Assembly: GCA_031257715.1 (NCBI GenBank) | Contig: JAIROE010000048.1 | Location: 1-5,897, forward strand | DNA: 5,897 nucleotides | From: Treponema sp. | Lineage (GTDB): Bacteria > Spirochaetota > Spirochaetia > Treponematales > Breznakiellaceae | Direction: 5' to 3' | In this document: piece after piece, positions 1-5,651 of the stretch | How positions within the stretch are numbered: position 1 is the first letter of the stretch | Layout: every line of letters begins with the position of its first letter | Program-made: the position numbers and the translations under genes | The notes under the pieces: model-generated | Seen by the model: only the letters and a program-made list of their open reading frames with translations | Told to the model about the DNA's origin: nothing | Database searches by the model: none

Positions 1-638
1 TTGATAGGCCAGATGCTGGGAATTTCCGTTAAAAGGGCGCTCTGGGAATCCAGCAGCGTGCCTATTTCCCTTACCGGTTCCCTCGCCGAGGCAAGATAGG
101 CCGAAAGGCGGCGCACGTCGTCTACTTCACGGAGGTTCCCCGCGGGGGTTTCGTTAATGTCGAAAAAGGATGAAAGATCGCCGTAGGATTCGGAGGAAGC
201 GGCCGCGCCTGTTCCTGAAACATCCGCCCCCAGTGCGGACAGCGTCCCCGAAAGGGCCGTCTCAAATTCACGGGCCTCACGGAGCAGCCGCGACGTTTCG
301 TCCCGAAGCTGATCAAGATTCGCCTGAATGTCCTGAAGCCGGCCGTCCTTGCTCTCCAGGAGCCCCCGCGCGCCGCTGTACGAGGCGCCGTACCAGAAGA
401 ACGCGGCAAGTATGCCCGATAAAACAAGCAGGAAACAACACATGGAAAGTACGGTAATGTGAAGGTTATACACCCGTTTTTCCGAATGAGGAACAAACAC
501 AACCGTATAACGGCGGTTCAAAATACGAAAAAAAGCCCTGAAAAAACCCGCGGCGGAACCCGCCACAGAGGCGGCAACATGCTTGACCCTTTGGACTATG
601 CCGTTTTCCAGACGCTTATAATCGTGAACCGCGGCCAC
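1..638 (-). CDS. Membrane-anchored M23 family peptidase, N-terminal part (truncated by window edge)
   Basis: I translated the minus strand from a GTG at 638 and found 212 uninterrupted residues running off the left edge. Residues about 44-59 read TVVFVPHSEKRVYNLH. A hydrophobic segment at about 60-84 (with MCCFLLVLSGILAAFFW) looks like one membrane span. Residues about 92-125 are charged and coiled-coil-like (LLESKDGRLQDIQANLDQLR). The visible end, LLTEIPSIWPI at about 201-211, resembles the linker just before the M23 (LytM/peptidoglycan endopeptidase) catalytic domain in treponemal homologues. The zinc ligands would lie off-window, so catalytic competence cannot be judged. The GTG is preferred because AAGGGG lies about 6 nt upstream and an in-frame TAG lies just before it. 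The gene probably acts in the periplasm on peptidoglycan. It has its own promoter and is not part of the oxidoreductase operon. The family call comes from remembered signatures, not a search. Confidence 0.82.
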   Translation of the reverse strand, partial: MAAVHDYKRLENGIVQRVKHVAASVAGSAAGFFRAFFRILNRRYTVVFVPHSEKRVYNLHITVLSMCCFLLVLSGILAAFFWYGASYSGARGLLESKDGRLQDIQANLDQLRDETSRLLREAREFETALSGTLSALGADVSGTGAAASSESYGDLSSFFDINETPAGNLREVDDVRRLSAYLASAREPVREIGTLLDSQSALLTEIPSIWPI

Positions 639-693
639 TATCTACCCCTTGCAAAATTTCCTCATTTCAAGGTAGTCTATCCATAATATTTCC

Positions 694-709
694 ATAGTAT
701 AGATACTAT
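694..709. repeat. Perfect 7-bp inverted repeat over the predicted transcription start (operator candidate)
   Basis: ATAGTAT and ATACTAT are exact inverted copies separated by AG. The dyad touches the end of the -10 hexamer and covers the predicted start of the peptidase transcript. That position suits a repressor operator. A chance AT-rich palindrome is the alternative, and no regulator can be assigned. Confidence 0.45.
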
Positions 710-738
710 TTATACCAAATACACAATGATTTTGTCAA
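709..738 (-). promoter_or_regulatory. Sigma70-type promoter for the M23 peptidase gene
   Basis: On the minus strand a perfect TTGACA (738-733) is separated by 18 nt from TATAAA (714-709). Transcription would start near 702, leaving a leader of about 64 nt before the GTG at 638. The hexamers are read directly from the sequence; promoter activity is inferred. Confidence 0.65.
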
Positions 739-785
739 TACATTCCGCTTAAATAAACAACCTTCCTTACATAAATCGGCATGTT

Positions 786-1757
786 TTAGTTGATCTTGTA
801 ACTTAATATCAGGGCAACGCGGTAAAATTCCAGCCGCAGGGGAGATCCCCGGTTCAATTCCCGGTACTGGTAAAAATAATGGGCGCCGTTATTCCGGTCT
901 CCGTCCCTGTAATTCCGCATGGTCCGCAGCTGGACGGCAAACAGCGCGTTGAAATCGGGGGTGACGGCCCAATTAAACGCGCCGGTAAAGATCCACCGGC
1001 CCAGTTTATCGCCCCAAAATTCCCCGCCCGGCGTATTGTGCAGGAACCGGTCTACTTCGATCTGGATTCCCGCCAAATCGAGGAAAAGGGGCATCTGATA
1101 CCCGATGAAGAACTGGCCGTAATAATTCCAGCCGTTCCTGTTTTCCTCCTCACTTACTTCGTAGACCCAGCTTTCTCCCCTCCCCGCCCGGGTGTAGGCC
1201 TTGTAATTTACCTCGTTGTAGGCGCGGAGCACAATATGATGCCAGTCACCCGGCCACAGCGCCGCCGCGTCAAACTGGACGGTGCTCCCCCCGTAGAGTT
1301 TCCACACCATGCCGTCAAAGGGGGATCCCTGTATCACCGATTTCTTGCTGCCGCCGGAAAACGCCTCCTCCCGGTCATTTTCGGGCGTATTGAAAGCAAG
1401 GCCGTACAGATGCCTGCCCGAAGCGGTGATGTTCCAGCCGGTACCCAGCAAGGCTCCGGCGGAAAGTTTGAAAAAAGCGGCGGGGGTAAGCACCGCCTCG
1501 GCGCCGCCTTTCAGGGACACGGGGGTAATCGCCGCCGAAAAGATCGTCTCTACGTTGTTGTCCAAAGTCAGCGGACTGTTGCCCCGAAACGCCGGGAAAA
1601 CAAAACGCTGGTTGAAGGTAAGTTCCGCTTCGGGCTTTGTGGAACCGCGGAAGACCAGATCAGAGGACATTACCGGCGACGAATCGGCCCACAGGGAAAA
1701 AACGGCGCGGAACAGGAAGACAAGCGACAGGGCCGGAACGGAGGGATTTTTGGTCAT
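786..1757 (-). CDS. Exported protein, probable outer-membrane beta-barrel, last gene of the oxidoreductase operon
   Basis: This is a 323-residue protein that I do not recognise as a named family. A signal peptide is likely: Lys3, a hydrophobic stretch from about 7 to 22 (SVPALSLVFLFRAVFSLWA) and a plausible cut after LWA at about 24. An Arg inside the hydrophobic core is slightly unusual. There is no lipobox cysteine. The mature part lacks long hydrophobic helices and shows many short segments rich in alternating aromatic and polar residues (WNYYGQFFIGYQMPLFLDL, GRWIFTGAFNW), ending in LRLEFYRVALILSYKIN, as in outer-membrane barrels. The C-terminal residue is Asn rather than the usual Phe or Trp. 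The ATG directly follows the gamma-subunit stop (TAGATG), with only a weak GGAG about 12 nt upstream, so translation is probably coupled. It may be a porin-like or structural envelope protein. Its substrate is unknown, and the operon position only suggests a link to the 2-oxoacid pathway. Confidence 0.72.
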   Translation of the reverse strand: MTKNPSVPALSLVFLFRAVFSLWADSSPVMSSDLVFRGSTKPEAELTFNQRFVFPAFRGNSPLTLDNNVETIFSAAITPVSLKGGAEAVLTPAAFFKLSAGALLGTGWNITASGRHLYGLAFNTPENDREEAFSGGSKKSVIQGSPFDGMVWKLYGGSTVQFDAAALWPGDWHHIVLRAYNEVNYKAYTRAGRGESWVYEVSEEENRNGWNYYGQFFIGYQMPLFLDLAGIQIEVDRFLHNTPGGEFWGDKLGRWIFTGAFNWAVTPDFNALFAVQLRTMRNYRDGDRNNGAHYFYQYRELNRGSPLRLEFYRVALILSYKIN

Positions 1758-2294
1758 CTACGCGGCCGCTCCAAAACCTGCCTGTATGGCCTGTACATTC
1801 ATGGGGATAAATTTGTGCTTGTCGGACGTAAAGAAGTTTTTGAGGATCTCCTCGATGTTTGCAAGGGAAAGCGCGCCTGTAAGCCGGGCCATGGCGCCCA
1901 GCGCGACCATATTGGCAAAACGGGCGTTCCCTATTTTTTCGGCAAGCGCCGTCGCTTCAATCCCCACAACCCTGAGCCCCTCCCGTTTGGGCGCTTCCTT
2001 TACCAGCGTTGAATTGATCACCAGAAGCCCGCCGTCCTTCAGGAGCCCTTCGCAGAGGGGAAGGGAATCGCCGTTCATCACCAGCGCCGAATCGGGAACC
2101 GTCACAAGGGGGCTCGCGATTTCATCATCAGAGACAATGACGCCGGCTCTGGCTATGCCGCCCCGTTTTTCGGCGCCATAAAAGGGAAAAAAAGTGACGT
2201 TCTTCCCCTCCTTCATGGCGCAGTACACCCATATCTGGCCAAGGGATACTATTCCCTGGCCGCCGAAACCGGCAAAAAAGGATTTTTCCGTCAT
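1758..2294 (-). CDS. 2-oxoacid:ferredoxin oxidoreductase, gamma subunit
   Basis: This 178-residue protein covers the whole usual length of the gamma subunit (pyruvate/ketoisovalerate oxidoreductase catalytic domain). It starts with the family motif GFGGQGI at residues 9-15. It then has FYGAEKRGG at about 38-46, the counterpart of the usual P-x-YGPExRGG, and VIVSDDEIASP at about 52-62. In this enzyme family the gamma subunit assembles with alpha and beta and is thought to help bind coenzyme A. It is cytoplasmic. Its ATG overlaps the beta-subunit stop by one base (TGATG), so translation is probably coupled. The gene ends immediately before the start of the barrel protein. Family assignment is strong; the substrate cannot be read from this subunit. 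Confidence 0.93.
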   Translation of the reverse strand: MTEKSFFAGFGGQGIVSLGQIWVYCAMKEGKNVTFFPFYGAEKRGGIARAGVIVSDDEIASPLVTVPDSALVMNGDSLPLCEGLLKDGGLLVINSTLVKEAPKREGLRVVGIEATALAEKIGNARFANMVALGAMARLTGALSLANIEEILKNFFTSDKHKFIPMNVQAIQAGFGAAA

Positions 2295-3121
2295 CAGGCG
2301 GCCCCCTGCCTGCCGGCGGCTGCGGCGCTGTTACCGGCGGCGGTTTTACCGGAAGCGGCAATTTTTACGTCCGCTCCGGCCAGGGTGTTTTTGATTTCCC
2401 CCAGGGGGAACACGGGGATCATGTTGTTTTCCAGCCACTCCGCCGACTGGACGGGCTCCATGCCCCAGTTGGTAGGACACTGCGAAAGGACTTCCACCAT
2501 GGTAAAGCCTTCGCCCCGCATCTGGGCTTCAAAGGCCCTGCGTATGTACTGCCTGGTTTTGCGGACATTCGCGGCGTTGTTCACCGCTCCCCGTGCTATG
2601 TAACGGGTCCCTTCCAGAACGGACAGCAGTTCCGACACCCTGATGGGGTACCCCATGCCCGCAACCCCTGGATCGCGCCCTTCGGGGGCGGTGGCGGCTT
2701 TTTGCCCTATGAGGGTGGTGGGGGCCATCTGTCCGCCGGTCATGCCGTAGATCGCGTTATTGACAAAAATCGTGGTGAATTTTTCACCGCGGTTCGCCGC
2801 GTGTATCATTTCCGCGGTGCCTATGGCCGCCATGTCCCCATCCCCCTGATAGCAGATCACCAGATGATCGGGAAGCACCCGCTTGATCCCGGTGGCCGCG
2901 GCGGGAGTCCTGCCGTGGGGGGGCTGCACCGAGTCAAAATCAAAGTACAGGTCCGCCCAGATGGCGCAGCCCACCGGGTTGGTGATGATCGTCCGCTCCC
3001 GCAGTCCCATTTCGTCTATGAGCCCGGTGATGATCCGGTGGATCACCCCGTGGCCGCAGCCGCCGCAGTATTTGGTCTGTATCCGGTACAAACTTTCCGG
3101 GTATCCGTGTAATTTTTTCAC
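2294..3121 (-). CDS. 2-oxoacid:ferredoxin oxidoreductase, beta subunit (TPP-binding)
   Basis: This 275-residue protein is the thiamine-diphosphate subunit. YCGGCGHG at residues 18-25 and GDGD at 93-96 followed by FVNNAIYGMTGGQ at about 119-131 form the TPP/Mg2+ region. Cys19, Cys22, Cys52 (in NPVGCAIWADLYF) and Cys215 (in SQCPTNWG) match the four-cysteine pattern that binds a [4Fe-4S] cluster in this family. The frame stays open far upstream, but conserved sequence begins at KKLHGYPESLYRIQ. I therefore place the start at the GTG at 3121. It overlaps the alpha stop as GTGA and has GGGAG about 10 nt upstream. A longer ATG-started form would lie inside the alpha gene and read as non-family sequence. 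The last ~25 residues are an Ala/Gly-rich tail not typical of the family. The enzyme oxidatively decarboxylates 2-oxoacids to acyl-CoA in the cytoplasm and reduces ferredoxin. Confidence 0.93.
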   Translation of the reverse strand: MKKLHGYPESLYRIQTKYCGGCGHGVIHRIITGLIDEMGLRERTIITNPVGCAIWADLYFDFDSVQPPHGRTPAAATGIKRVLPDHLVICYQGDGDMAAIGTAEMIHAANRGEKFTTIFVNNAIYGMTGGQMAPTTLIGQKAATAPEGRDPGVAGMGYPIRVSELLSVLEGTRYIARGAVNNAANVRKTRQYIRRAFEAQMRGEGFTMVEVLSQCPTNWGMEPVQSAEWLENNMIPVFPLGEIKNTLAGADVKIAASGKTAAGNSAAAAGRQGAA

Positions 3122-4239
3122 TTTTTCGCTCTCCCTTCCAAAATCCGTTTGGCCTCCGCAAAGACCTCTTCCTCCGTGGGGATGACGCCGCCGGAATGGC
3201 CCAGCAAATGAATCCCCGGCCTGGGCGATCCTTCCGGGGCTTCCAGCGCCGAAAGCTTCACGTCTTCCACCAACTGGCCCAGACTCATCTCCACGGCCAG
3301 GAGGGGCTTCCCCCGGCCGGCGATCTCCGCCAGCGCCCCGTAGGGAAAGGGCCAGAGGGTAATGGGCCGGAAAAGCCCCAGCTTGATCCCCTCCTTTTCG
3401 GCCAGCATTTTCGCGCCAAGGCATACCCGGGCCGACGTGCCGTAGGCGACCAGCGTCAAATCCGCGTCCGCGGGCGCGGTATATTCAAAGCGCGTTTCGG
3501 CGGTCCTGATTTTCTCATAACGTTCAAAACGCGAGCGGGTCTTTTCTTCAAGTTCTTCGGGCACAAGATGAATGGACGTAATATGACGGGAATCCCGGAC
3601 GGCGCCGCCCGCGCCTGTTTCGGCCATACGGCCGACGGCCCAGTCCCGTTCGGGCAAATCCTCCGGGGGCCGTTCCGGGGGCAAGACCACCCCTTCCATC
3701 ATCTGGCCTATCATGCCGTCGGCAAGCACGATAACCGGCATACGGTAGCTGTCCGCCAAATCGAAGGCAAGCCAGGTTAAATCCGCCGATTCCTGCACGC
3801 TCCAGGGGGCAAGCACCATGCAGCGGTAATCGCCGTGGCCGCCTCCCCTTGTGGACTGGAAGTAGTCGCTCTGGGCGGGGGCGATGGACCCCAGCCCCGG
3901 ACCGCCGCGCACCACATTGACCAGCACCAGCGGCACGTCGGCGCCGGCCGCGTAGGAAATCCCCTCCTGCTTGAGGCTGACGCCGGGGCTGGAAGAACTG
4001 GTCATTGCGCGGACACCGGCGCAGGAAGCGCCGTATACCATGTTGATCGCCGCCGTCTCGCTTTCGGCCTGTATAAAAACACCGCCCCGGGCCATCATGT
4101 TCCGGGCCATATAGGCGATAAGCTCATTCTGGGGGGTGATGGGATAACCGAAATAGGCCCGGCAGCCCGCCCTGAGGGCCGCTTCCGCAATGGCCTCGTT
4201 CCCCTTCATCAGCACCTTTTCATTGTTCAATACTACCAT
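3118..4239 (-). CDS. vorB: 2-oxoacid:ferredoxin oxidoreductase, alpha subunit (VorB-like, 2-oxoisovalerate type)
   Basis: This 373-residue protein has the pyrimidine-binding domain at about 8-190: KGNEAIAEAALRAGCRAYFG, then YPITPQNEL and QAESETAAINMVYGASCAG. These are followed by SSSSPGVSLKQEGISY, NVVRGGPGLGSI and GGGHGDYR. A transketolase C-terminal-like domain runs from about 255 to 365, with YGTSARV and LFRPITLWPFP. From memory these match the subunit annotated VorB (3-methyl-2-oxobutanoate dehydrogenase, ferredoxin) best; a KorA-type 2-oxoglutarate enzyme is the main alternative, and substrate cannot be fixed by eye. The ATG at 4239 has AGGAG directly touching it. A TTG at 4230 (9 nt from AGGAG) would give a more family-like N-terminus, so the true protein may be three residues shorter. 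The stop overlaps the beta start. A 62-nt gap separates it from the ferredoxin gene upstream. Confidence 0.9.
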   Translation of the reverse strand: MVVLNNEKVLMKGNEAIAEAALRAGCRAYFGYPITPQNELIAYMARNMMARGGVFIQAESETAAINMVYGASCAGVRAMTSSSSPGVSLKQEGISYAAGADVPLVLVNVVRGGPGLGSIAPAQSDYFQSTRGGGHGDYRCMVLAPWSVQESADLTWLAFDLADSYRMPVIVLADGMIGQMMEGVVLPPERPPEDLPERDWAVGRMAETGAGGAVRDSRHITSIHLVPEELEEKTRSRFERYEKIRTAETRFEYTAPADADLTLVAYGTSARVCLGAKMLAEKEGIKLGLFRPITLWPFPYGALAEIAGRGKPLLAVEMSLGQLVEDVKLSALEAPEGSPRPGIHLLGHSGGVIPTEEEVFAEAKRILEGRAKK

Positions 4240-4244
4240 CTCCT
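4240..4244 (-). promoter_or_regulatory. Ribosome binding site that questions the alpha-subunit start
   Basis: AGGAG on the minus strand ends at 4240, directly before the ATG at 4239, leaving no spacer. An in-frame TTG at 4230-4228 lies 9 nt downstream, which is workable spacing. This argues for a TTG start and a protein beginning MNNEKVLMKGNEA. Confidence 0.5.
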
Positions 4245-4301
4245 GTCGACATGAAATTGTGGAACCTTTTCCGGACCCCGGCAGCCCGCCAGGGCAAACC
4301 G

Positions 4302-4523
4302 TCAGTCGCCCGAATCATAGACTTGAATGCAGACATCAGGACATACTTCAAAACAGTTTCCACAGGCGACGCACTTTTCGATGTAAACCGCCTTTGAAGG
4401 ATAGGAACCGGAAGAATTCAATTCCGTATCCTGTTCCAGCACCTTTACGGGACACGCCCTGATACAAAGCAGGCATCCCTTGCACAATTCCCGGTCTATT
4501 ACAACCGTTCCCTTTCTGGCCAT
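4302..4523 (-). CDS. 2[4Fe-4S] ferredoxin-type delta subunit of the 2-oxoacid oxidoreductase
   Basis: This 73-residue protein has two full cluster motifs: Cys14, 17, 20, 24 (CKGCLLCIRACP) and Cys51, 54, 57, 61 (CVACGNCFEVCP). The order, the roughly 27-residue spacing with GSYPSKAV between them, and the PDVCIQVYD ending match the small delta subunits (VorD/KorD type) that pass electrons out of four-subunit 2-oxoacid:ferredoxin oxidoreductases. I chose the ATG at 4523 over an in-frame ATG at 4556. GGGAGGAGG lies a few bases before it, the protein then begins MARKGTVVIDRELC, and the extra 11 residues (MRPGILPGGGR) look like translated leader. It is the first gene of the minus-strand operon and is preceded by a plausible promoter. 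Cytoplasmic electron carrier; high confidence in class, no direct evidence of partner. Confidence 0.92.
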   Translation of the reverse strand: MARKGTVVIDRELCKGCLLCIRACPVKVLEQDTELNSSGSYPSKAVYIEKCVACGNCFEVCPDVCIQVYDSGD

Positions 4524-4570
4524 GCGGCCTCCTCCCGGCAAAATTCCCGGCCGCAAACCGGCCGAAAGCC

Positions 4571-4600
4571 ATTGTACACTGTTTTACCGGAAAGGGTGAA
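4571..4600 (-). promoter_or_regulatory. Probable promoter of the ferredoxin-oxidoreductase operon
   Basis: On the minus strand TTCACC (4600-4595) is followed after 18 nt by TACAAT (4576-4571). Transcription would begin near 4564, about 40 nt before the ferredoxin ATG, leaving room for its strong Shine-Dalgarno. The -10 is good and the -35 is only a four-of-six match. Confidence 0.45.
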
Positions 4601-4769
4601 TACCTTGAAGACAGATCCGGCATCCGGGCGCCATGCCGTTAAAAGCGCCGCGCCTGAGTTCCAGGCGGCAGAGATGCGGCAGCGGCGGGACCTCGTATAC
4701 GGAACAGCCGGGGGTGAAAATCCATCCCCTGCCGGATGGTGACGGATGTCATAACAATCATGATAAAGC

Positions 4770-4798
4770 TTGAAAAAACCGCCGGGCCTCTATATAAT
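4770..4798 (+). promoter_or_regulatory. Strong sigma70-type promoter giving a near-leaderless regulator mRNA
   Basis: TTGAAA (4770-4775), a 17-nt spacer and a perfect TATAAT (4793-4798) are present. The expected start is about 4805, only about 3 bases before the ATG at 4808. No Shine-Dalgarno precedes that ATG (TAGTTTCCCC), which fits a leaderless transcript. Confidence 0.65.
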
Positions 4799-4807
4799 AG
4801 TTTCCCC

Positions 4808-5476
4808 ATGATTAGCATTATTGTCATCGACAACAAAAACGATCAGCATATCGCCGGTTCCGTTCTTTCCCGTGAACAGGATATACGGGTATCCGCGTAC
4901 GGGCAAGACGGTTACGACGCATTGAAATTGACGGAACTGAACAAACCCGACGCGGCACTTATCAGCATTGACGGCGGGAAGGCCGGCATGGACCTTGTCC
5001 CGCTTCTGAAACACAAATCACCCCATACGGCGATCATCTTGTACACCACGTGCGGTGACAAAGAGACCATGTGGAACGCCGTTAACGCCGGCGTTTCCGG
5101 CTACCTGCTCAAGCCGGACGACTTCGACAGGCTGCCGGAAATGATCAGGATAGCCCGCTTCGGCGGATGTTATATCAGCCCGAACATTCAGGGGCAGGCC
5201 CTCCCCTTTATACCGGATCTGACACAGCACCGGCTCCACATGAAGGTCCCCGCCTCCGCCCCGGACACGATACCCCCCGGCATTTCAAACACGGAGCGCC
5301 GCATCATGGGCCGCATAGGCCGGGCCCAGAGCAACAAGGAAATTGCCGAACAGCTCCAGTTGACGCAGGGAACGGTGAGGAATTATGTCTCCTCGGCCAT
5401 GCGGAAGACGGGCCTTCAAAACCGGACCCAGATTGCCATTTACGCGCTGAAAAACGGCCTTACCAAACTCCGCTGA
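4808..5476 (+). CDS. LuxR/NarL-type response-regulator-like transcription factor with atypical receiver
   Basis: This 222-residue protein has an N-terminal receiver-like domain (about 1-120) and a C-terminal LuxR-type helix-turn-helix (about 158-220; SNKEIAEQLQLTQGTVRNY with a following RKTGLQNRTQIAIYALK). In the receiver, Asp8-Asn9 replaces the usual acidic pair. Ser53 lies where spacing from both ends (about 45 residues after Asp8, 27 before Thr80) places the phosphoacceptor Asp, although Asp55 is two residues away. Thr80 and Lys102 (LLKP) are kept. I start at 4808 because MISIIVIDN is a normal receiver N-terminus; the frame is open to an ATG at 4736, but that extension would span the promoter. 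No histidine kinase gene is visible nearby. It is divergent from the oxidoreductase operon and may regulate it or itself; the signal is unknown and may not be phosphorylation. Confidence 0.88.
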   Translation: MISIIVIDNKNDQHIAGSVLSREQDIRVSAYGQDGYDALKLTELNKPDAALISIDGGKAGMDLVPLLKHKSPHTAIILYTTCGDKETMWNAVNAGVSGYLLKPDDFDRLPEMIRIARFGGCYISPNIQGQALPFIPDLTQHRLHMKVPASAPDTIPPGISNTERRIMGRIGRAQSNKEIAEQLQLTQGTVRNYVSSAMRKTGLQNRTQIAIYALKNGLTKLR

Positions 5477-5484
5477 AACCGGAA

Positions 5485-5499
5485 TGCCGTTTGGCGGCA
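5485..5499. repeat. Small inverted repeat containing a GCCGTTTGGC copy
   Basis: TGCCG and CGGCA flank a 5-base loop. The embedded decamer GCCGTTTGGC (5486-5495) recurs exactly at 5605-5614 inside the large hairpin and can therefore also pair with that hairpin's left arm. It could be a weak terminator or part of the repeat cluster. Confidence 0.45.
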
Positions 5500-5500
5500 G

Positions 5501-5517
5501 TTTCACGGTACGTGAAA
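5501..5517. repeat. Perfect 7-bp inverted repeat with 3-base loop
   Basis: TTTCACG and CGTGAAA are exact inverted copies around GTA, just downstream of the regulator. There is no following T tract, so it is not a standard terminator on the plus strand. Confidence 0.5.
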
Positions 5518-5555
5518 GTAAATGCCCGCGCCCTGCCCCCCGCCATTGCCAGCCT

Positions 5556-5580
5556 GGAGTTTGCGCCCCGCGCAAACTCC
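5556..5580. repeat. Perfect 11-bp inverted repeat with CCC loop
   Basis: GGAGTTTGCGC and GCGCAAACTCC flank CCC. Only three bases separate it from the next, larger hairpin, and both carry the hexamer TTGCGC and its complement, which suggests one composite palindromic element. Confidence 0.75.
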
Positions 5581-5583
5581 CCA

Positions 5584-5622
5584 GCGCAAGTGCCAAACGG
5601 CTGCGCCGTTTGGCACTTGCGC
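5584..5622. repeat. Perfect 18-bp inverted repeat with TGC loop
   Basis: GCGCAAGTGCCAAACGGC and its exact reverse complement surround TGC. The stem would be very stable in RNA and could extrude as a cruciform in DNA. No T tract follows (AATTTCCCC), so a plain terminator is unlikely. An intergenic palindromic repeat family is the best guess; copy number in the genome cannot be seen from this window. Confidence 0.8.
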
Positions 5623-5645
5623 AATTTCCCCGCAGGGTGTACACT
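5617..5645 (+). promoter_or_regulatory. Possible promoter overlapping the large hairpin
   Basis: TTGCGC (5617-5622), a 17-nt spacer and TACACT (5640-5645) resemble a sigma70 promoter. The -35 is the outer end of the hairpin's right arm. The predicted start coincides with the ATG at 5652. The match is moderate and the -35 is weak. Confidence 0.35.
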
Positions 5646-5651
5646 GTCCCC

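Larger units (their letters stand above)
639..785. other. AT-rich intergenic spacer between the operon end and the peptidase gene
   Basis: This stretch is much richer in A and T than its surroundings. It holds the minus-strand promoter of the peptidase gene and a 16-base dyad. I see no GC-rich stem followed by a T tract after the stop codon at 786, so no intrinsic terminator for the upstream operon can be called here. Read-through from the operon into the peptidase gene remains possible. Confidence 0.7.
4524..4807. other. Divergent intergenic region with two promoters and a dyad-rich segment
   Basis: This spacer separates the minus-strand operon from the plus-strand regulator. Besides the two promoters it holds inverted repeats in its GC-rich middle. 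CGCCTG (4651-4656) and CAGGCG (4662-4667) form a hairpin. GGGGTG (4711-4716) can pair with CATCCC(C) at 4723-4729. CCATCC (4722-4727) can instead pair with GGATGG (4734-4739). CATCCGG near 4620 can pair with CCGGATG near 4732. No convincing protein is encoded here. A shared operator region or a small structured RNA are possible; neither is shown. Confidence 0.55.

Noticed and set aside
122..502. 126-residue open frame on the minus strand
   Set aside because: It overlaps the peptidase in another frame. The peptidase frame carries recognisable family sequence, a membrane span and a coiled coil; this one is Arg/Pro-rich and without motifs.
879..2181. Long plus-strand open frames of 290 and 377 codons
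   Set aside because: They are antisense to the barrel protein and gamma subunit, rich in Arg, Pro and Gly, and without family motifs. They are typical GC-rich shadows of the real minus-strand genes.
3122..3424. N-terminal extension of the beta subunit to an upstream ATG
   Set aside because: It would lie wholly inside the alpha gene and encodes Gly/Arg-rich non-family sequence. The GTG at 3121 has a ribosome site and overlaps the alpha stop.
4700..4745. Cobalamin riboswitch suggested by GGAA...GGTGAAAATCC...GGTGA
   Set aside because: I find no GCCACTG-type B12 box or the other conserved parts, and the segment lies upstream of the regulator promoter, so it would not be in that mRNA. FMN and tRNA readings failed for similar reasons.
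4736..4807. Upstream extension of the regulator to an ATG at 4736
   Set aside because: It would place 24 unrelated residues before a normal receiver N-terminus, and the extension contains the TTGAAA-17-TATAAT promoter.
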